A stretch of DNA of 64,000 nucleotides from Micromonospora musae (GCF_003626635.1 NZ_RAZT01000008.1:248001-312000), one strand, 5' to 3'. Positions 1 through 10,501 are shown, counted from the first letter of the stretch. The notes: generated by a model not told the origin, from the sequence alone. Made by a program: numbers and translations.

Positions 1-18
1 GCACGCCGCGAGTGCCAA
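1..18. promoter_or_regulatory. Probable right half of a CIRCE (HrcA) operator, cut by the window edge
   Basis: GAGTGCCAA at 10-18 matches the right arm of the CIRCE inverted repeat (consensus GAGTGCTAA) with one difference. CIRCE has a 9-nt spacer, which here would be positions 1-9, so the left arm would lie just outside the window. The site is about 200 bp upstream of groEL. HrcA control of chaperonin genes through CIRCE is established in actinobacteria. Only half the site is visible, so this is a probable call. Confidence 0.5.
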
Positions 19-130
19 AGGTCGGGGCGGTGGGGTTGCGGCCACATCGGCGGACAAGTCGCTGGTGGGGCACGTGACCGGTCGTCGCGGGCTATCCGGC
101 CCGGCCTAGGAGACGTCGTCGTCGCCCTGA

Positions 131-1840
<1,710 letters not shown>

Positions 1841-1851
1841 GTCCAGAGGTT

Positions 1852-1896
1852 CCGTTCGGGAACGGGGTGGGTCGCGTCAGCGGCCCGCCCCGTTTC
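1852..1896 (+). terminator. Hairpin terminator after groEL
   Basis: Twenty bases after the groEL stop, an 11-nt arm at 1861-1871 pairs with 1884-1894 (ten Watson-Crick pairs plus one G-T) across a 12-nt loop. The run TTTCTGTTTC follows. A smaller CCGTT/AACGG hairpin (1852-1865) partly overlaps it. Position and structure fit an intrinsic terminator for groEL. Confidence 0.75.
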
Positions 1897-1902
1897 TGTT
1901 TC

Positions 1903-2236
1903 GCCTGATGCCCCGACTTCAAGGACCCCGAGTCGATCACGAGCGGTGCCTGGGTGATTGGCGAATGGTGTCCGGTTTACGGCCGGCGGCCCTCGATTGG
2001 ACCTTCGCGCGGATCGCGCTGGCGCCCCCGGGCGGAGCCCGGTCGCTGGGCACCACCCGCCGCCCCTCCAGGCCCACAAACCGGACACATCGCGCTCATC
2101 GCCCCAAGCGCGCCGATGATCAACTCGGCTTCCTTGATGTCGGGGTGTCCCGGCCGCCTGATGCCCCGACTTCAAGGACCCCGAGTCGATCACTGGTCGC
2201 GCCTGGGTGATTGGCGAATGGTGACCGGTTTACGTT
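1903..2236. repeat. Palindromic repeat cluster of the GATCGACTCG family
   Basis: This gap between groEL and the next gene holds an 80-bp unit occurring twice as a direct repeat (1903-1982 and 2156-2235, 253 bp apart). The first 38 bp are identical and a second identical stretch covers GCCTGGGTGATTGGCGAATGG. The segment 2078-2149 is an imperfect inverted copy of the 2162-2233 unit, so the right part is a large imperfect palindrome with arms of about 72 bp. A related palindrome is at 25458-25580. No transposase or credible ORF is inside. This looks like a dispersed non-coding element, but copy number cannot be judged from one window. Confidence 0.7.
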
Positions 2237-2241
2237 TCTCG

Positions 2242-2484
2242 TCAGGTTGGCAGCGGTCGTTGGTTGCGCCGCTTCTGCGCCCGGTCGTACGGGGCGCGTA
2301 GCTGGATCGGCGCGTCCACCATCTCCAGCGACTCCTCGGTCACCGGTTCCCCGGTGTCGGTCATCTCCGCCAGCTGCTCGGCGTCGCCGAAGTCCAGCCG
2401 GTCGATCGGTAGCTGCCCGGGGAGATCGCCGACCGGCGTCCAGGTGACGGGCGCGACGTCGTCGCTCTCTTCGTCCGTGGTCAT
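2242..2484 (-). CDS. Small acidic hypothetical protein (80 aa)
   Basis: An 80-residue protein, rich in Asp and Glu in its first 55 residues and ending in a basic Arg/Gln tail (KRRNQRP). It has no membrane segment or signal peptide and I recognise no domain. The ATG at 2484 is preceded by GAGGAGG at proper spacing, which supports real translation. It is convergent with groEL and follows the GNAT gene on the same strand (stop 2575, 90 bp away), so the two may be co-transcribed. Function unknown. Confidence 0.7.
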   Translation of the reverse strand: MTTDEESDDVAPVTWTPVGDLPGQLPIDRLDFGDAEQLAEMTDTGEPVTEESLEMVDAPIQLRAPYDRAQKRRNQRPLPT

Positions 2485-2574
2485 GGCTGCCTCCTCTACC
2501 GAAACGGTAGGGGGCGCCGCTCGTCGATGGGGGCGAATGGCATTATCTGGGTCTATATCCCATTCGCCCTTTTA

Positions 2575-3507
2575 TCAATTCCCGAAACGCTTGCGGTAGA
2601 GGAAGAAGACGCGCTCGATCCGGGCGCCCGCGCTGCGGGAATAGAACGGTACCGGCCCGACCCAGCCGATCTGCGCCGAGTCGTGCCCCGCCGCCCGCTG
2701 GTCGCGCAGGCAGCGGCGCAGCAGCACCCCGCCGATCCCCGAGCCCTCGGCCGCCGGGGCGGTGCCCATCGGCCCGAACCAACTCGGCCGGGACGAGCCG
2801 TACGCCGCGAAGGCGATCACGGCACCGTCGCGTTCGGCCAGATGGCAGCCGGCCCCCGGACGGCCCACCGAACCGGCCAGCTCGGCGGCCCAACTCCCAC
2901 CGAAGGTGCCCTCGGCCAGCTCGGCCAGCGCCGGCAGGTCGCCCGGCCCCGCCGCGCGTACGGTCACGCCCGCACCGGCGAGGCGACGCTCCGCCGCCGC
3001 CGTGGACCGCAGCGCCGGCGAGTCGTCGTACGACAGGTCGGCCGTCATGTTCCACGCGGTCCGGTCCTGCTGGTAGCCGAGCGCCGACGCCGCGCAGACC
3101 GCCGGGGTGTACCGGACGTCGATCCCCGGCCAGGCGTAGAAGGGTGGGTTGCCGGCGAGCAGCACCTCCGCCGCGCCCAGCCCGGCGAGCCGCCGCTCCG
3201 CCTCGGCCAGCAGCGCCCGGGCGACACCCCGACGCCGGTGCTCCGGCGTCACCGCGACCAGGTCGACGTGCCCGAGCCGCTGGTCGGCCGCCGCCATCGA
3301 GCCGATCAGCGCCCCGACCAGCTCCGACCCGCGGTACGCGCCGAGGGCGAACCCGGGCCGATCGGCAACGGCCCGGAGCCAGAGGGTCGCCACGATGGCG
3401 TCCGCCTCGGCCGCGTCCTCCGGCAGGTCCAGCGCCCCCTCGCAGAGCCGTACGACAGCCGGGGCCAGGTCGGGGGTCAGCTCGACGACGGTGATCTCTG
3501 CGTCCAT
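2575..3507 (-). CDS. Tandem GNAT-fold N-acetyltransferase
   Basis: A 310-residue protein with two GNAT-like halves. The N-terminal half has a clear acetyl-CoA binding motif A, RRRGVARALL, near residue 95, preceded by DLVAVTPEH. The C-terminal half has a degenerate version (GSGIGGVLLRRCL) followed by the PFYSRSGAR-type beta5 block. Such two-domain GNATs usually keep one active site and use the other half structurally. The ATG at 3507 is chosen over an in-frame start 13 codons upstream because the family starts close to the first beta strand (ITVVELTPD). The substrate cannot be told. Confidence 0.8.
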   Translation of the reverse strand: MDAEITVVELTPDLAPAVVRLCEGALDLPEDAAEADAIVATLWLRAVADRPGFALGAYRGSELVGALIGSMAAADQRLGHVDLVAVTPEHRRRGVARALLAEAERRLAGLGAAEVLLAGNPPFYAWPGIDVRYTPAVCAASALGYQQDRTAWNMTADLSYDDSPALRSTAAAERRLAGAGVTVRAAGPGDLPALAELAEGTFGGSWAAELAGSVGRPGAGCHLAERDGAVIAFAAYGSSRPSWFGPMGTAPAAEGSGIGGVLLRRCLRDQRAAGHDSAQIGWVGPVPFYSRSAGARIERVFFLYRKRFGN

Positions 3508-3564
3508 GGTGGCCGACCCTAGATCACCGGGTACGGGTCGGCGCAAGAGCCTCCCACCGGCGGT

Positions 3565-6123
3565 TCACCGGGCGGCGTGCACGGCGGCGTACGCGTCGAC
3601 CAGCCCCGCGCCGGTGATGTTCGCGTCCCCACCGCAGGTGTCCGACGGGTCGCGGGAGAGGTAGGTCGGCTGAGCCGGGGTGGCCGTGTCCCGCAGCAGT
3701 TGCCGCGTCCGGGTCACATCGCCGACCAGCGCCGGGTTCGCCGACCACATCAACGCCACCACGCCGGCCACCTGCGGGGTCGCCATCGAGGTGCCGTCGA
3801 GGGTGGCGTACCCGCCGCCGGGCATCGCCGAGCGCACCCCGACCCCCGGCGCCACCACGTCTGGTTTCGCCGCACCACCTCGCGTCGGGCCCCGCGAGGA
3901 GAACTCCGCGACCCGGTCCCGGTCGTCCACCGCGCCCACCGTGAGCACGTCCGGGTACGGCGCGGGAGGATCGTCGACCGAACCGCACCACGGGCCGGTG
4001 TTGCCGGCCGCCGCGGCCACGAAGATGCCCGCGGCGTCGAGCGCGGCGGTCGCCGGCCGGAGCACGCCCGCGTCGCAGCCCTCGATCCCCGGGCAGCCCC
4101 ACGAGTTGGTGAGGATGTCCGGGGCCCGCTCGGGCCGGCCGGCGGTGAACGGATCGGCCCCGGACGGGAACGGGGCCAGCATGAACTGGAGGCAGTCGAG
4201 GTAGTGGCCGGGGCTGCCCAGGTTCCGGTCCAGGTTCACGCAGCCCACCCACTGGGCGCCCGGGGCGACCCCGATGCCGTCCCGGCCGACGGCGCTGCCG
4301 ATCGTGTGCGTGCCGTGCCCACCCGAGTCGGTGGGGAAGCGGGTGCCGTCCCACGGGTCGTACCAGGAGTCGTCGCCACCCCGGAAGCCCGCGGCCAGGG
4401 CCGGATGCCGACCGTCCACGCCGGAGTCCGAGCTGCCGATGACCACGCCGGCGCCGGTCACCCCCTCCGCCCAGACCCGGTCCGCGCCGAGCCGGCGGAT
4501 GTTCCACTCGGGACCGGTCGGGGCGGGGTCGGTACCCCGGGTGATGCCGGCCGGCGCGGGCAGCGGGCGCAGCCGCTGGCTCACCAGCACCCGGTCCACC
4601 TCGGGCCGGCCGGAGAGCCACGCCCGCACCGCCGGCCCACCGTCGACCTCGATCGCGTTCACCAGGTAGTACGACGTCGGGCGCAGGCCCAGCCGGGTCA
4701 CCTCGCGACGCAGCCCCGCCTGGGTGCGGTCGGCCGTGTCGACCAGCCGCCGGTACACCTCACGGGCCCGCGCGTCGCGTCCGGCCCGCCCCGGCGCGAC
4801 GGTGGGCAGGCTCGTCAGATCGGCCTGCTCCCGCAGCACCACGAGCAGGCGTTCGCCATACAGCCCGGGTCGACCCGGACCGAGGTAGACGGCGACCAGC
4901 GCCACCAGCAGCGCCGCGGCGGTGAGGGCGGCGGTGCGCCGGCCCGGGGTGCGCGCGGCCGGGCGAGCGAGCAGCACTCCGTACCCGACCGCGAGGAGCA
5001 GCGCCACGGCGAGCCCGACGGCGGCGGTGACGGCCACCCAGAACGGCACGTCCCGGGTGGTGCCCAGCAGCAGGGTGATCTCCTCCGGATCCGCGAAGGC
5101 GAGCGGGCCGAACGCGGCGAGCCCGACCAGCCACCGGGTCGGGGCGGCGGACCCCGCGCCGGAGTTGCGCCGACGGTGAGCGGCGGCGTGCAGCGCGGCC
5201 GACGCGAAGCCGATCGGGGGGAGGGTGAGCAGGGCCGGAAGTTGCGCGCCCGACTGGCCGGCGCCGGCGGCGAGCAGCAGCAGCGTCACCCCGGCGACCA
5301 GGCCGCCGACGAGCACCAGCCGGACCGGTCGGGGCGGCTCGCCGACCGCGAAGCGGGACCAGAAGCCGGCGTCGAGAAGCGCCCCGGTCAGCGCGCCGAG
5401 CGCGGCGGCGGCGAGCGCGGCGAGCACCGTCTCCAGCGGCCCGCCGAGCGCACCCAGCCAGGCCCACGGCAGCAGCACCGCGAGTCCGGCGGCGATCGCG
5501 AGCAGCGTCACCGGCCCGGCCCGCAGCCCACCGAGCGCCCTCCGGCCCGGGGCCGGGTCATCGGCCGCACCCGCTCCGGCGGTCCGGGGGTCCTCGACGG
5601 CCGGTGGGTGGGCTGTCGGGCCCGCCGGTCCGGTGGGGACCGCACCTGCCGCGTCCGGGACGGCCACCGTCGGGCCGGGGCGGCCGTCGGTCCGCCGTCG
5701 GCGGGCGAGCCGGCCCAGGACGGCGGCGGCCAGGGCGGCGGTCGCGGCGAGCCCGCCGAGGTAGGCCTCGTGGTGCACCGGCGGGACCGCCCGCAGCAGC
5801 GTGAACACGCCGAGCACGACGACGCCGGTCAGCCAGGCGCGGCCGGTGGCGCGGATCGCGGCCGAGCGGGGCAGCAGAGCGAGCAGCAGCGCGGGCGTAC
5901 CGACCAGCAGCACGGTCAGCAGGCCCGCCGCCGGCCAGAGCCAACCGGCCCGGTCCCGTCCGACGCCGAGCAGCAGCTGATCGGCGAGCCAGCCGCCGGC
6001 CTGGACCGGCACGGTCACCGCGACCGCCCAGCAGCCGACCAGGACGGCCCCGACCACCGGCCAGGGCCCGGGCGGGGAGTCGCTCGACGCGCGGGGAACG
6101 GCCCACGCCGGGGGTTGGGGCAT
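3565..6123 (-). CDS. Membrane-anchored subtilase (S8 serine peptidase) with polytopic N-terminal half
   Basis: An 852-residue protein. Residues 20-415 contain about ten hydrophobic helices interrupted by a Pro/Ala-rich stretch (about 145-200). An inhibitor_I9-like region follows at about 425-515, then a subtilisin catalytic domain at about 540-850. The triad is visible: Asp566 (SSDSGVD), His603 (GGHGTH) and Ser779 (GTSMATP); Asn708 (AAGNTG) fits the oxyanion position. It ends shortly after the peptidase fold, which probably faces outside the cell. Most S8 enzymes are secreted or have one C-terminal anchor, so this order is unusual. ATG 6123 is chosen because the open frame continues far upstream antisense to glpD. 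Divergent from glpD. Confidence 0.9.
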   Translation of the reverse strand: MPQPPAWAVPRASSDSPPGPWPVVGAVLVGCWAVAVTVPVQAGGWLADQLLLGVGRDRAGWLWPAAGLLTVLLVGTPALLLALLPRSAAIRATGRAWLTGVVVLGVFTLLRAVPPVHHEAYLGGLAATAALAAAVLGRLARRRRTDGRPGPTVAVPDAAGAVPTGPAGPTAHPPAVEDPRTAGAGAADDPAPGRRALGGLRAGPVTLLAIAAGLAVLLPWAWLGALGGPLETVLAALAAAALGALTGALLDAGFWSRFAVGEPPRPVRLVLVGGLVAGVTLLLLAAGAGQSGAQLPALLTLPPIGFASAALHAAAHRRRNSGAGSAAPTRWLVGLAAFGPLAFADPEEITLLLGTTRDVPFWVAVTAAVGLAVALLLAVGYGVLLARPAARTPGRRTAALTAAALLVALVAVYLGPGRPGLYGERLLVVLREQADLTSLPTVAPGRAGRDARAREVYRRLVDTADRTQAGLRREVTRLGLRPTSYYLVNAIEVDGGPAVRAWLSGRPEVDRVLVSQRLRPLPAPAGITRGTDPAPTGPEWNIRRLGADRVWAEGVTGAGVVIGSSDSGVDGRHPALAAGFRGGDDSWYDPWDGTRFPTDSGGHGTHTIGSAVGRDGIGVAPGAQWVGCVNLDRNLGSPGHYLDCLQFMLAPFPSGADPFTAGRPERAPDILTNSWGCPGIEGCDAGVLRPATAALDAAGIFVAAAAGNTGPWCGSVDDPPAPYPDVLTVGAVDDRDRVAEFSSRGPTRGGAAKPDVVAPGVGVRSAMPGGGYATLDGTSMATPQVAGVVALMWSANPALVGDVTRTRQLLRDTATPAQPTYLSRDPSDTCGGDANITGAGLVDAYAAVHAAR

Positions 6124-6255
6124 TGAGAAACAGTACGCCGAGCCACCGTTCACACCCGGCCCGGCGACGCGCGATCCCAGACGCCCAGGGGTCGAACCGG
6201 CGCGGCCGACCCCTGCGACGTGCCCTCGGATGTTCTTGGCGGTTACCGTGGACGC

Positions 6256-8082
6256 GTGCGCGACCCCAACGTGTCCCGATCCGTCGCCGGCCGGCTGTCG
6301 CCCGATCGGCGCAGCAACGACCTGCGCAAACTCCGGGCGGAGCGATTCGACGTACTGGTGATCGGGGGCGGGGTGACCGGGGCGGGCGCGGCGCTCGATG
6401 CGGCCTCCCGCGGCCTGAAGGTGGCCCTGGTCGAGGCGCGCGACCTCGCCGCCGGCACCTCCAGCCGCTCCAGCAAACTCATCCACGGCGGCCTGCGCTA
6501 CCTGGAGCAGCTGGAGTTCCACCTGGTGCACGAGGCGCTCACCGAGCGGGGGCTGCTCGCCACCCGGCTGGCGCCGCACCTGGTCCGGCCGGTGCCGTTC
6601 CTGGTGCCGCTCCCCGCCGGCGCGGGCGTACGCGACCTGCCGGGGCGGGTCTTCCGCCGCTCCTACTACGGCACCGGTGTGGCGGCGTACGACGCCTTCG
6701 CCGGGATCTTCGGCAGCGGCCGGGGCATGCCGCTGCACCGGCACCTCACCCGGGAGGGGGCCCGGCGGATCTTCCCGAGCCTGCGCGCCGACGCGCTCGC
6801 CGGGGCGATCCGTTACTACGACGGGCAGGTCGACGACGCCCGGTTGGTGGTCACGCTGGCCCGCACCGCGGCGAGTCTCGGCGCGACCGTGGTGAGCAGC
6901 GCCCGGGCCGTCGGCCTGATCCGGCAGGCGCGGGAGGTCACCGGCGTGCGCGTACGGGACATGGAGGCGCCGGCCGGCTCGCCGGAGGCCGAGTTCGAGG
7001 TGCGGGCCCGTACGGTCATCGCCGCCACCGGGGTGTGGAGCGACGACATGGCGCGGATGCTGAACGACGTCGGGCTCCGGCCCGGGCTGCGGGTACGCGC
7101 CTCCAAGGGGGTGCACCTGGTGGTGCCCCGCTCGGCGATCACCGGCGAGACCGGCCTGATCCTGCGTACCGCCACCAGCGTGCTCTTCGTCATCCCGTGG
7201 GGCGGTCACTGGATCATCGGCACCACGGACACGGACTGGCGGCTGGACCGCTCTCATCCGGCCGCCACCGCGAGCGACATCGACTACCTGCTCGACCAGG
7301 TCAACACCGTGCTGGAGCGGCCGCTGACCACCGCCGACATCGAGGGGGTGTACGCGGGGCTGCGCCCGCTGCTGGCCGGTGAGGCGGACTCCACCTCGAA
7401 GCTCTCCCGTGAGCACGCGGTGGTCGAGCCGATGCTCGGGCTGCTGCTGGTGGCCGGCGGCAAGTACACGACGTACCGGGTGATGGCCTCGGACGTGGTG
7501 GACCGGGCGGCGCGGCGCCTCGGCGGGGTGCGCCCGTCGCGCACCGCCGACCTGCCGCTGCTCGGCGCCGACGGATACACCGCGATGTGGCGGGACCGGG
7601 CCGACCTGGCCCGGCGGCACGGGGTGGCGGTCGGCGCGGTGGAGCACCTGCTGGAGCGGTACGGCACGCTCACCCTGGACATCCTCGCGCTGATCGACGC
7701 CGACCCGCTGCTCGGCACCCCACTGGCCGGCGCGCCGGAGTACCTGGCCGCCGAGGTCACCTACGCCGCGCGGGCCGAGGGGGCGCTGCACCTGGAGGAC
7801 GTGCTGACCCGGCGTACCCGGATCTCGATCGAGACCAGCCACCGGGGTGTCGAGTCGGCGGAGCACACCGCCGAGCTGATGGGTGCGGTGTTCGGGTGGG
7901 ACGCCGCGCGGCGGGCCCGTGAGGTGGAGCACTACCGGGCCCGGGTCGAGGCGGAGCGGCAGTCCCAGCTGATGCCGGACGACGTCGCGGCCGACGCGGC
8001 CCGGCTCGGCGCGCCGGACGTACGTGGCTACGCGGCCGACCGGGGCGGCGACGGCGACCCCGCGGAGCTGCCCGCCGGCTGA
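6256..8082 (+). CDS. glpD: FAD-dependent glycerol-3-phosphate dehydrogenase
   Basis: It oxidises sn-glycerol-3-phosphate to dihydroxyacetone phosphate at the membrane and passes electrons to the quinone pool. The product is 608 residues, in the GlpD/GlpA range. The dinucleotide-binding motif FDVLVIGGGVTGAGAA is near residue 32, followed by the family block GTSSRSSKLIHGGLRYL, and the DAO-type domain ends near 400 before the C-terminal helical domain. I chose GTG 6256; GTG 6220 in the same frame would add 12 residues that do not look conserved. No glpK or glpF is adjacent. A hairpin at 8084-8145 may terminate it. Confidence 0.9.
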   Translation: MRDPNVSRSVAGRLSPDRRSNDLRKLRAERFDVLVIGGGVTGAGAALDAASRGLKVALVEARDLAAGTSSRSSKLIHGGLRYLEQLEFHLVHEALTERGLLATRLAPHLVRPVPFLVPLPAGAGVRDLPGRVFRRSYYGTGVAAYDAFAGIFGSGRGMPLHRHLTREGARRIFPSLRADALAGAIRYYDGQVDDARLVVTLARTAASLGATVVSSARAVGLIRQAREVTGVRVRDMEAPAGSPEAEFEVRARTVIAATGVWSDDMARMLNDVGLRPGLRVRASKGVHLVVPRSAITGETGLILRTATSVLFVIPWGGHWIIGTTDTDWRLDRSHPAATASDIDYLLDQVNTVLERPLTTADIEGVYAGLRPLLAGEADSTSKLSREHAVVEPMLGLLLVAGGKYTTYRVMASDVVDRAARRLGGVRPSRTADLPLLGADGYTAMWRDRADLARRHGVAVGAVEHLLERYGTLTLDILALIDADPLLGTPLAGAPEYLAAEVTYAARAEGALHLEDVLTRRTRISIETSHRGVESAEHTAELMGAVFGWDAARRAREVEHYRARVEAERQSQLMPDDVAADAARLGAPDVRGYAADRGGDGDPAELPAG

Positions 8083-8083
8083 T

Positions 8084-8145
8084 CGCCGAAAGCTACCGAG
8101 CTGTAGGGCTACCAGGCGCAACCGGCGGTGCGGTAGCTTCCGGCG
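8084..8145. terminator. Inverted repeat between glpD and the lipoprotein gene
   Basis: CGCCGAAAGCTACCG (8084-8098) and CGGTAGCTTCCGGCG (8131-8145) pair at 14 of 15 positions around a 32-nt loop. It starts two bases after the glpD stop and ends one base before the proposed GTG of the lipoprotein. It may act as a glpD terminator, an operator or a translational cover for the lipoprotein start. The loop is long for a classic terminator. Confidence 0.45.
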
Positions 8146-8146
8146 A

Positions 8147-8674
8147 GTGTCCCGCCCCTCACGTCTGCTCGGTCCTCTCCTCGGTGTGCTGCTCTCCACC
8201 GCGCTGACCGGCTGCACCCTGGTCAACGCCTCCACGGACGAGCCGGCCCCCGCGCCCACCGACCCGGCGAGCGCGCTGCCGGAGCCGGGTGCTCCGACCA
8301 CAGTGGGGGACGGTCAGGTCAGCCTCTTCCAGAAGCTCGGCGCGTACGGCCCGCTGCGCACCCTGCAGGTCGAGAAGAACGGCACCTGGAAGTGCCTCGA
8401 CTGCGCCGGTGACGGCGTGACCTCCACCGGAGGGTTCGCCCCCGAGCAGGTGAGCCGGTTGCAGCAGCTCCTCGCCGATCCGGGGCTCGCGGCGGAGACC
8501 GACCAGGCGCGGCACTACCGGTCGACCTGCATCGACGCGCTGACCTCCAGCCTGCTCACCGCCGTCGGGTCGATCACCACCGAGGACTGCCCGGGGGTGG
8601 AGGCCCCGCCCATCGCCGGCGAGGTCCTCCTGCTGCTCACCCAGGCCACCCCGGCCGAGCTGACGGAGCAGTAG
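8147..8674 (+). CDS. Putative lipoprotein of unknown function
   Basis: A 175-residue protein with a type II signal peptide: two Arg residues, a hydrophobic stretch, and the lipobox LTGC with Cys23 as the lipidation site. A Pro/Ala/Asp linker (about 30-55) follows, then a compact domain with a CLDC pair and two further Cys (STCIDAL, EDCPG) that could form disulfides outside the cell. GTG 8147 is chosen because it puts the signal peptide exactly at the N-terminus. I recognise no named family. Convergent with the FAD oxidase. Confidence 0.75.
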   Translation: MSRPSRLLGPLLGVLLSTALTGCTLVNASTDEPAPAPTDPASALPEPGAPTTVGDGQVSLFQKLGAYGPLRTLQVEKNGTWKCLDCAGDGVTSTGGFAPEQVSRLQQLLADPGLAAETDQARHYRSTCIDALTSSLLTAVGSITTEDCPGVEAPPIAGEVLLLLTQATPAELTEQ

Positions 8675-8683
8675 CCCCGGCGC

Positions 8684-10084
8684 TCAGAGCATCTTTCCGG
8701 GGTTCAGCAGCCCGGTCGGGTCCAGCGCCGCCTTGATCGCCTGGTGCACGCGTACGCCCACCGGCCCGATCTCGCGGGCCAGCCAGTCCCGCTTGAGCAG
8801 GCCCACCCCGTGCTCGCCGGTGCAGGTGCCGCCGAGCTCCAGGCCGAGCCGCATGATCTCGTCGAAGGCCCGCCGGCCGCGCTCCAGGCTGGCCGGGTCG
8901 GCCCGGTCCACCACGATGTTCGGGTGCAGGTTGCCGTCCCCGGCGTGGCCCACGACGCCGATCGGCACGTCGCACTCCGCCGCGATCCGGGACACCCCGT
9001 CGAGCAGCGCGGCGAGTGCGCCCCGGGGCACCGCCACGTCGTCGATGACGAGGCCACCGTTGCCGCCCGGGTAGGCGTCCGCGGCGAACTTCTCCATGGC
9101 CGGGTGCGCGAGCCGGCGGGCCTGGAGCAGGGCCGCCGCCTCGACCGCGTCGGTGGCGGCGAAGACCTCGTCGGCCCCGGCCGCCTCGCACACCTCCGCG
9201 AGCGCCGCCAGGTCGTCCGCCGCCCGGGTGCCGGTGTCGGCAGCGGCCAGCAGCAGGGCCTCGGCGTCGGTGCGCAGACCCATCGGCCGGTACGCCTCGA
9301 TGGCCCGCAGGTGGGTCCGGTCCAGCAGCTCCAGCAGGCTCGGGCTGAGCCCGCGGGCGGCGATCTCGGCGACCGCGGCGCCCGCCGCCGCCGTGGTGGG
9401 GAAGACCGCCACCAGGGTCAGCGACTCCGCCGGGGCGGGCCGCAACGCGACCGTCACCTCGGTGACCACGCCGAGGGTGCCCTCGGAGCCGACGAAGAGC
9501 CGGGTGAGGTCGTAACCGGCCACGCCCTTGGCGGTGCGCCGGCCGGTGCGCAGCACCTCGCCGGAGGCGAGCACGACCTCCAGGCCGAGCACGTACTCGG
9601 TGGTCACGCCGTACTTCACGCAGCACATGCCGCCGGCGTTGGTGGCGACGTTGCCGCCGATGGTGGAGGACTCCCAGGAGCCGGGGTCCGGCGGGTACCA
9701 GAGCCCCTGCTTCGCCACCGCCGCGGCGAGCGCCGCGTTGACCACGCCCGGCTGCACCACCGCGATGCGGCTCACCGGGTCGATCTCCCGGATCTCGTCC
9801 ATGGCGACGGTGCTGAGCACCAGCGCGCCGTCGACGGCGTTCGCCGCCCCGGCCAGCCCGGTGCGGGCGCCCTGCGGCACCACGGGTACGCCGTGCCGGG
9901 CCGCCGCCCGGACCACGGCGACCACCTCCTCGGTGCTGCGCGGCCGGACGACGACCAGCGGGGTGCCGGCGGCGCAGAGGTCGGCCTCGTCGCGTTCGTG
10001 GATCCGGAGCAGGTCCGGATCGGTCAGCACGGCGCTCTCGCCGAGGGTGGCAAGCAGTTCGTCGATGAGGGGGGATCCGGCCAT
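8684..10084 (-). CDS. FAD-binding oxidase, GlcD / D-lactate dehydrogenase type
   Basis: A 466-residue flavoprotein of the glycolate oxidase GlcD and D-2-hydroxyacid dehydrogenase family. The FAD_binding_4 domain (about 40-180) shows VVPQGARTGLAGAAN and the pyrophosphate-binding block SSTIGGNVATNAGGMCCVKYG. The C-terminal FAD-oxidase domain ends with GHAGDGNLHPNI, GEHGVG and ALDPTGLLNPGKM, all classical motifs. It oxidises a 2-hydroxy acid to a 2-oxo acid; whether glycolate, D-lactate or another is not decidable. No glcE or glcF partner is adjacent, which argues for a single-subunit form. Confidence 0.9.
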   Translation of the reverse strand: MAGSPLIDELLATLGESAVLTDPDLLRIHERDEADLCAAGTPLVVVRPRSTEEVVAVVRAAARHGVPVVPQGARTGLAGAANAVDGALVLSTVAMDEIREIDPVSRIAVVQPGVVNAALAAAVAKQGLWYPPDPGSWESSTIGGNVATNAGGMCCVKYGVTTEYVLGLEVVLASGEVLRTGRRTAKGVAGYDLTRLFVGSEGTLGVVTEVTVALRPAPAESLTLVAVFPTTAAAGAAVAEIAARGLSPSLLELLDRTHLRAIEAYRPMGLRTDAEALLLAAADTGTRAADDLAALAEVCEAAGADEVFAATDAVEAAALLQARRLAHPAMEKFAADAYPGGNGGLVIDDVAVPRGALAALLDGVSRIAAECDVPIGVVGHAGDGNLHPNIVVDRADPASLERGRRAFDEIMRLGLELGGTCTGEHGVGLLKRDWLAREIGPVGVRVHQAIKAALDPTGLLNPGKML

Positions 10085-10198
10085 GCTGGAGAGGCTAGGT
10101 GCCCGGACGCCGTTCATCAACATGATCCACTGCGTGGGGCGGGTCGGCGCGGTGCCGGACAACGCCGGCGCTGCCGGACATCGCGCTACGTTGGGGGG

Positions 10199-10501
10199 AT
10201 GCTCTACCTGGACCAGCCCGCCTGGCCGTCCCGGGGCCGGCTCTGGTCCCACCTGATCAGCGACGTCTCGTACGCGGAGCTGCACGCGTTCGCCGAGGCG
10301 CTCGGCTCGCCCCGGCGGGGCTTCGACCGGGACCACTACGACATCCCGGCCACCCGGTTCGCGATGGCCGTCTGGCTCGGTGCGCGCGTGGTGCCGAGCC
10401 GGGAGCTGGCCCGGTTGCTGCGCGCCGCCGGGCTGCGCCGGCCGAAGCACCTGGTCCGGGCGGCGCAGACCGGTGACCTCGCTACCCCGCAGGAGCGGTG
10501 A
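10199..10501 (+). CDS. DUF4031 domain protein
   Basis: A 100-residue basic protein beginning MLYLDQPAWP and containing WSHLISD and GFDRDHYDIPA, features of the DUF4031 family found widely in actinobacteria. The family has no assigned biochemistry. The ATG at 10199 follows a G-rich run (TTGGGGGG) that can act as ribosome binding site. Its last 20 bp overlap the 3' end of the convergent HD-domain gene. Confidence 0.8.
   Translation: MLYLDQPAWPSRGRLWSHLISDVSYAELHAFAEALGSPRRGFDRDHYDIPATRFAMAVWLGARVVPSRELARLLRAAGLRRPKHLVRAAQTGDLATPQER

Noticed and set aside
6124-8301. Upstream continuation of the subtilase frame to 8301
   Set aside because: It is antisense to glpD and the lipoprotein gene, and its translation is low-complexity Pro/Arg/Gly. 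The ATG at 6123 gives a normal membrane start.
10110-10140. Third GATCATG-type palindrome near AACATGATCC
   Set aside because: Only one arm-like word is present; no inverted partner was found nearby.
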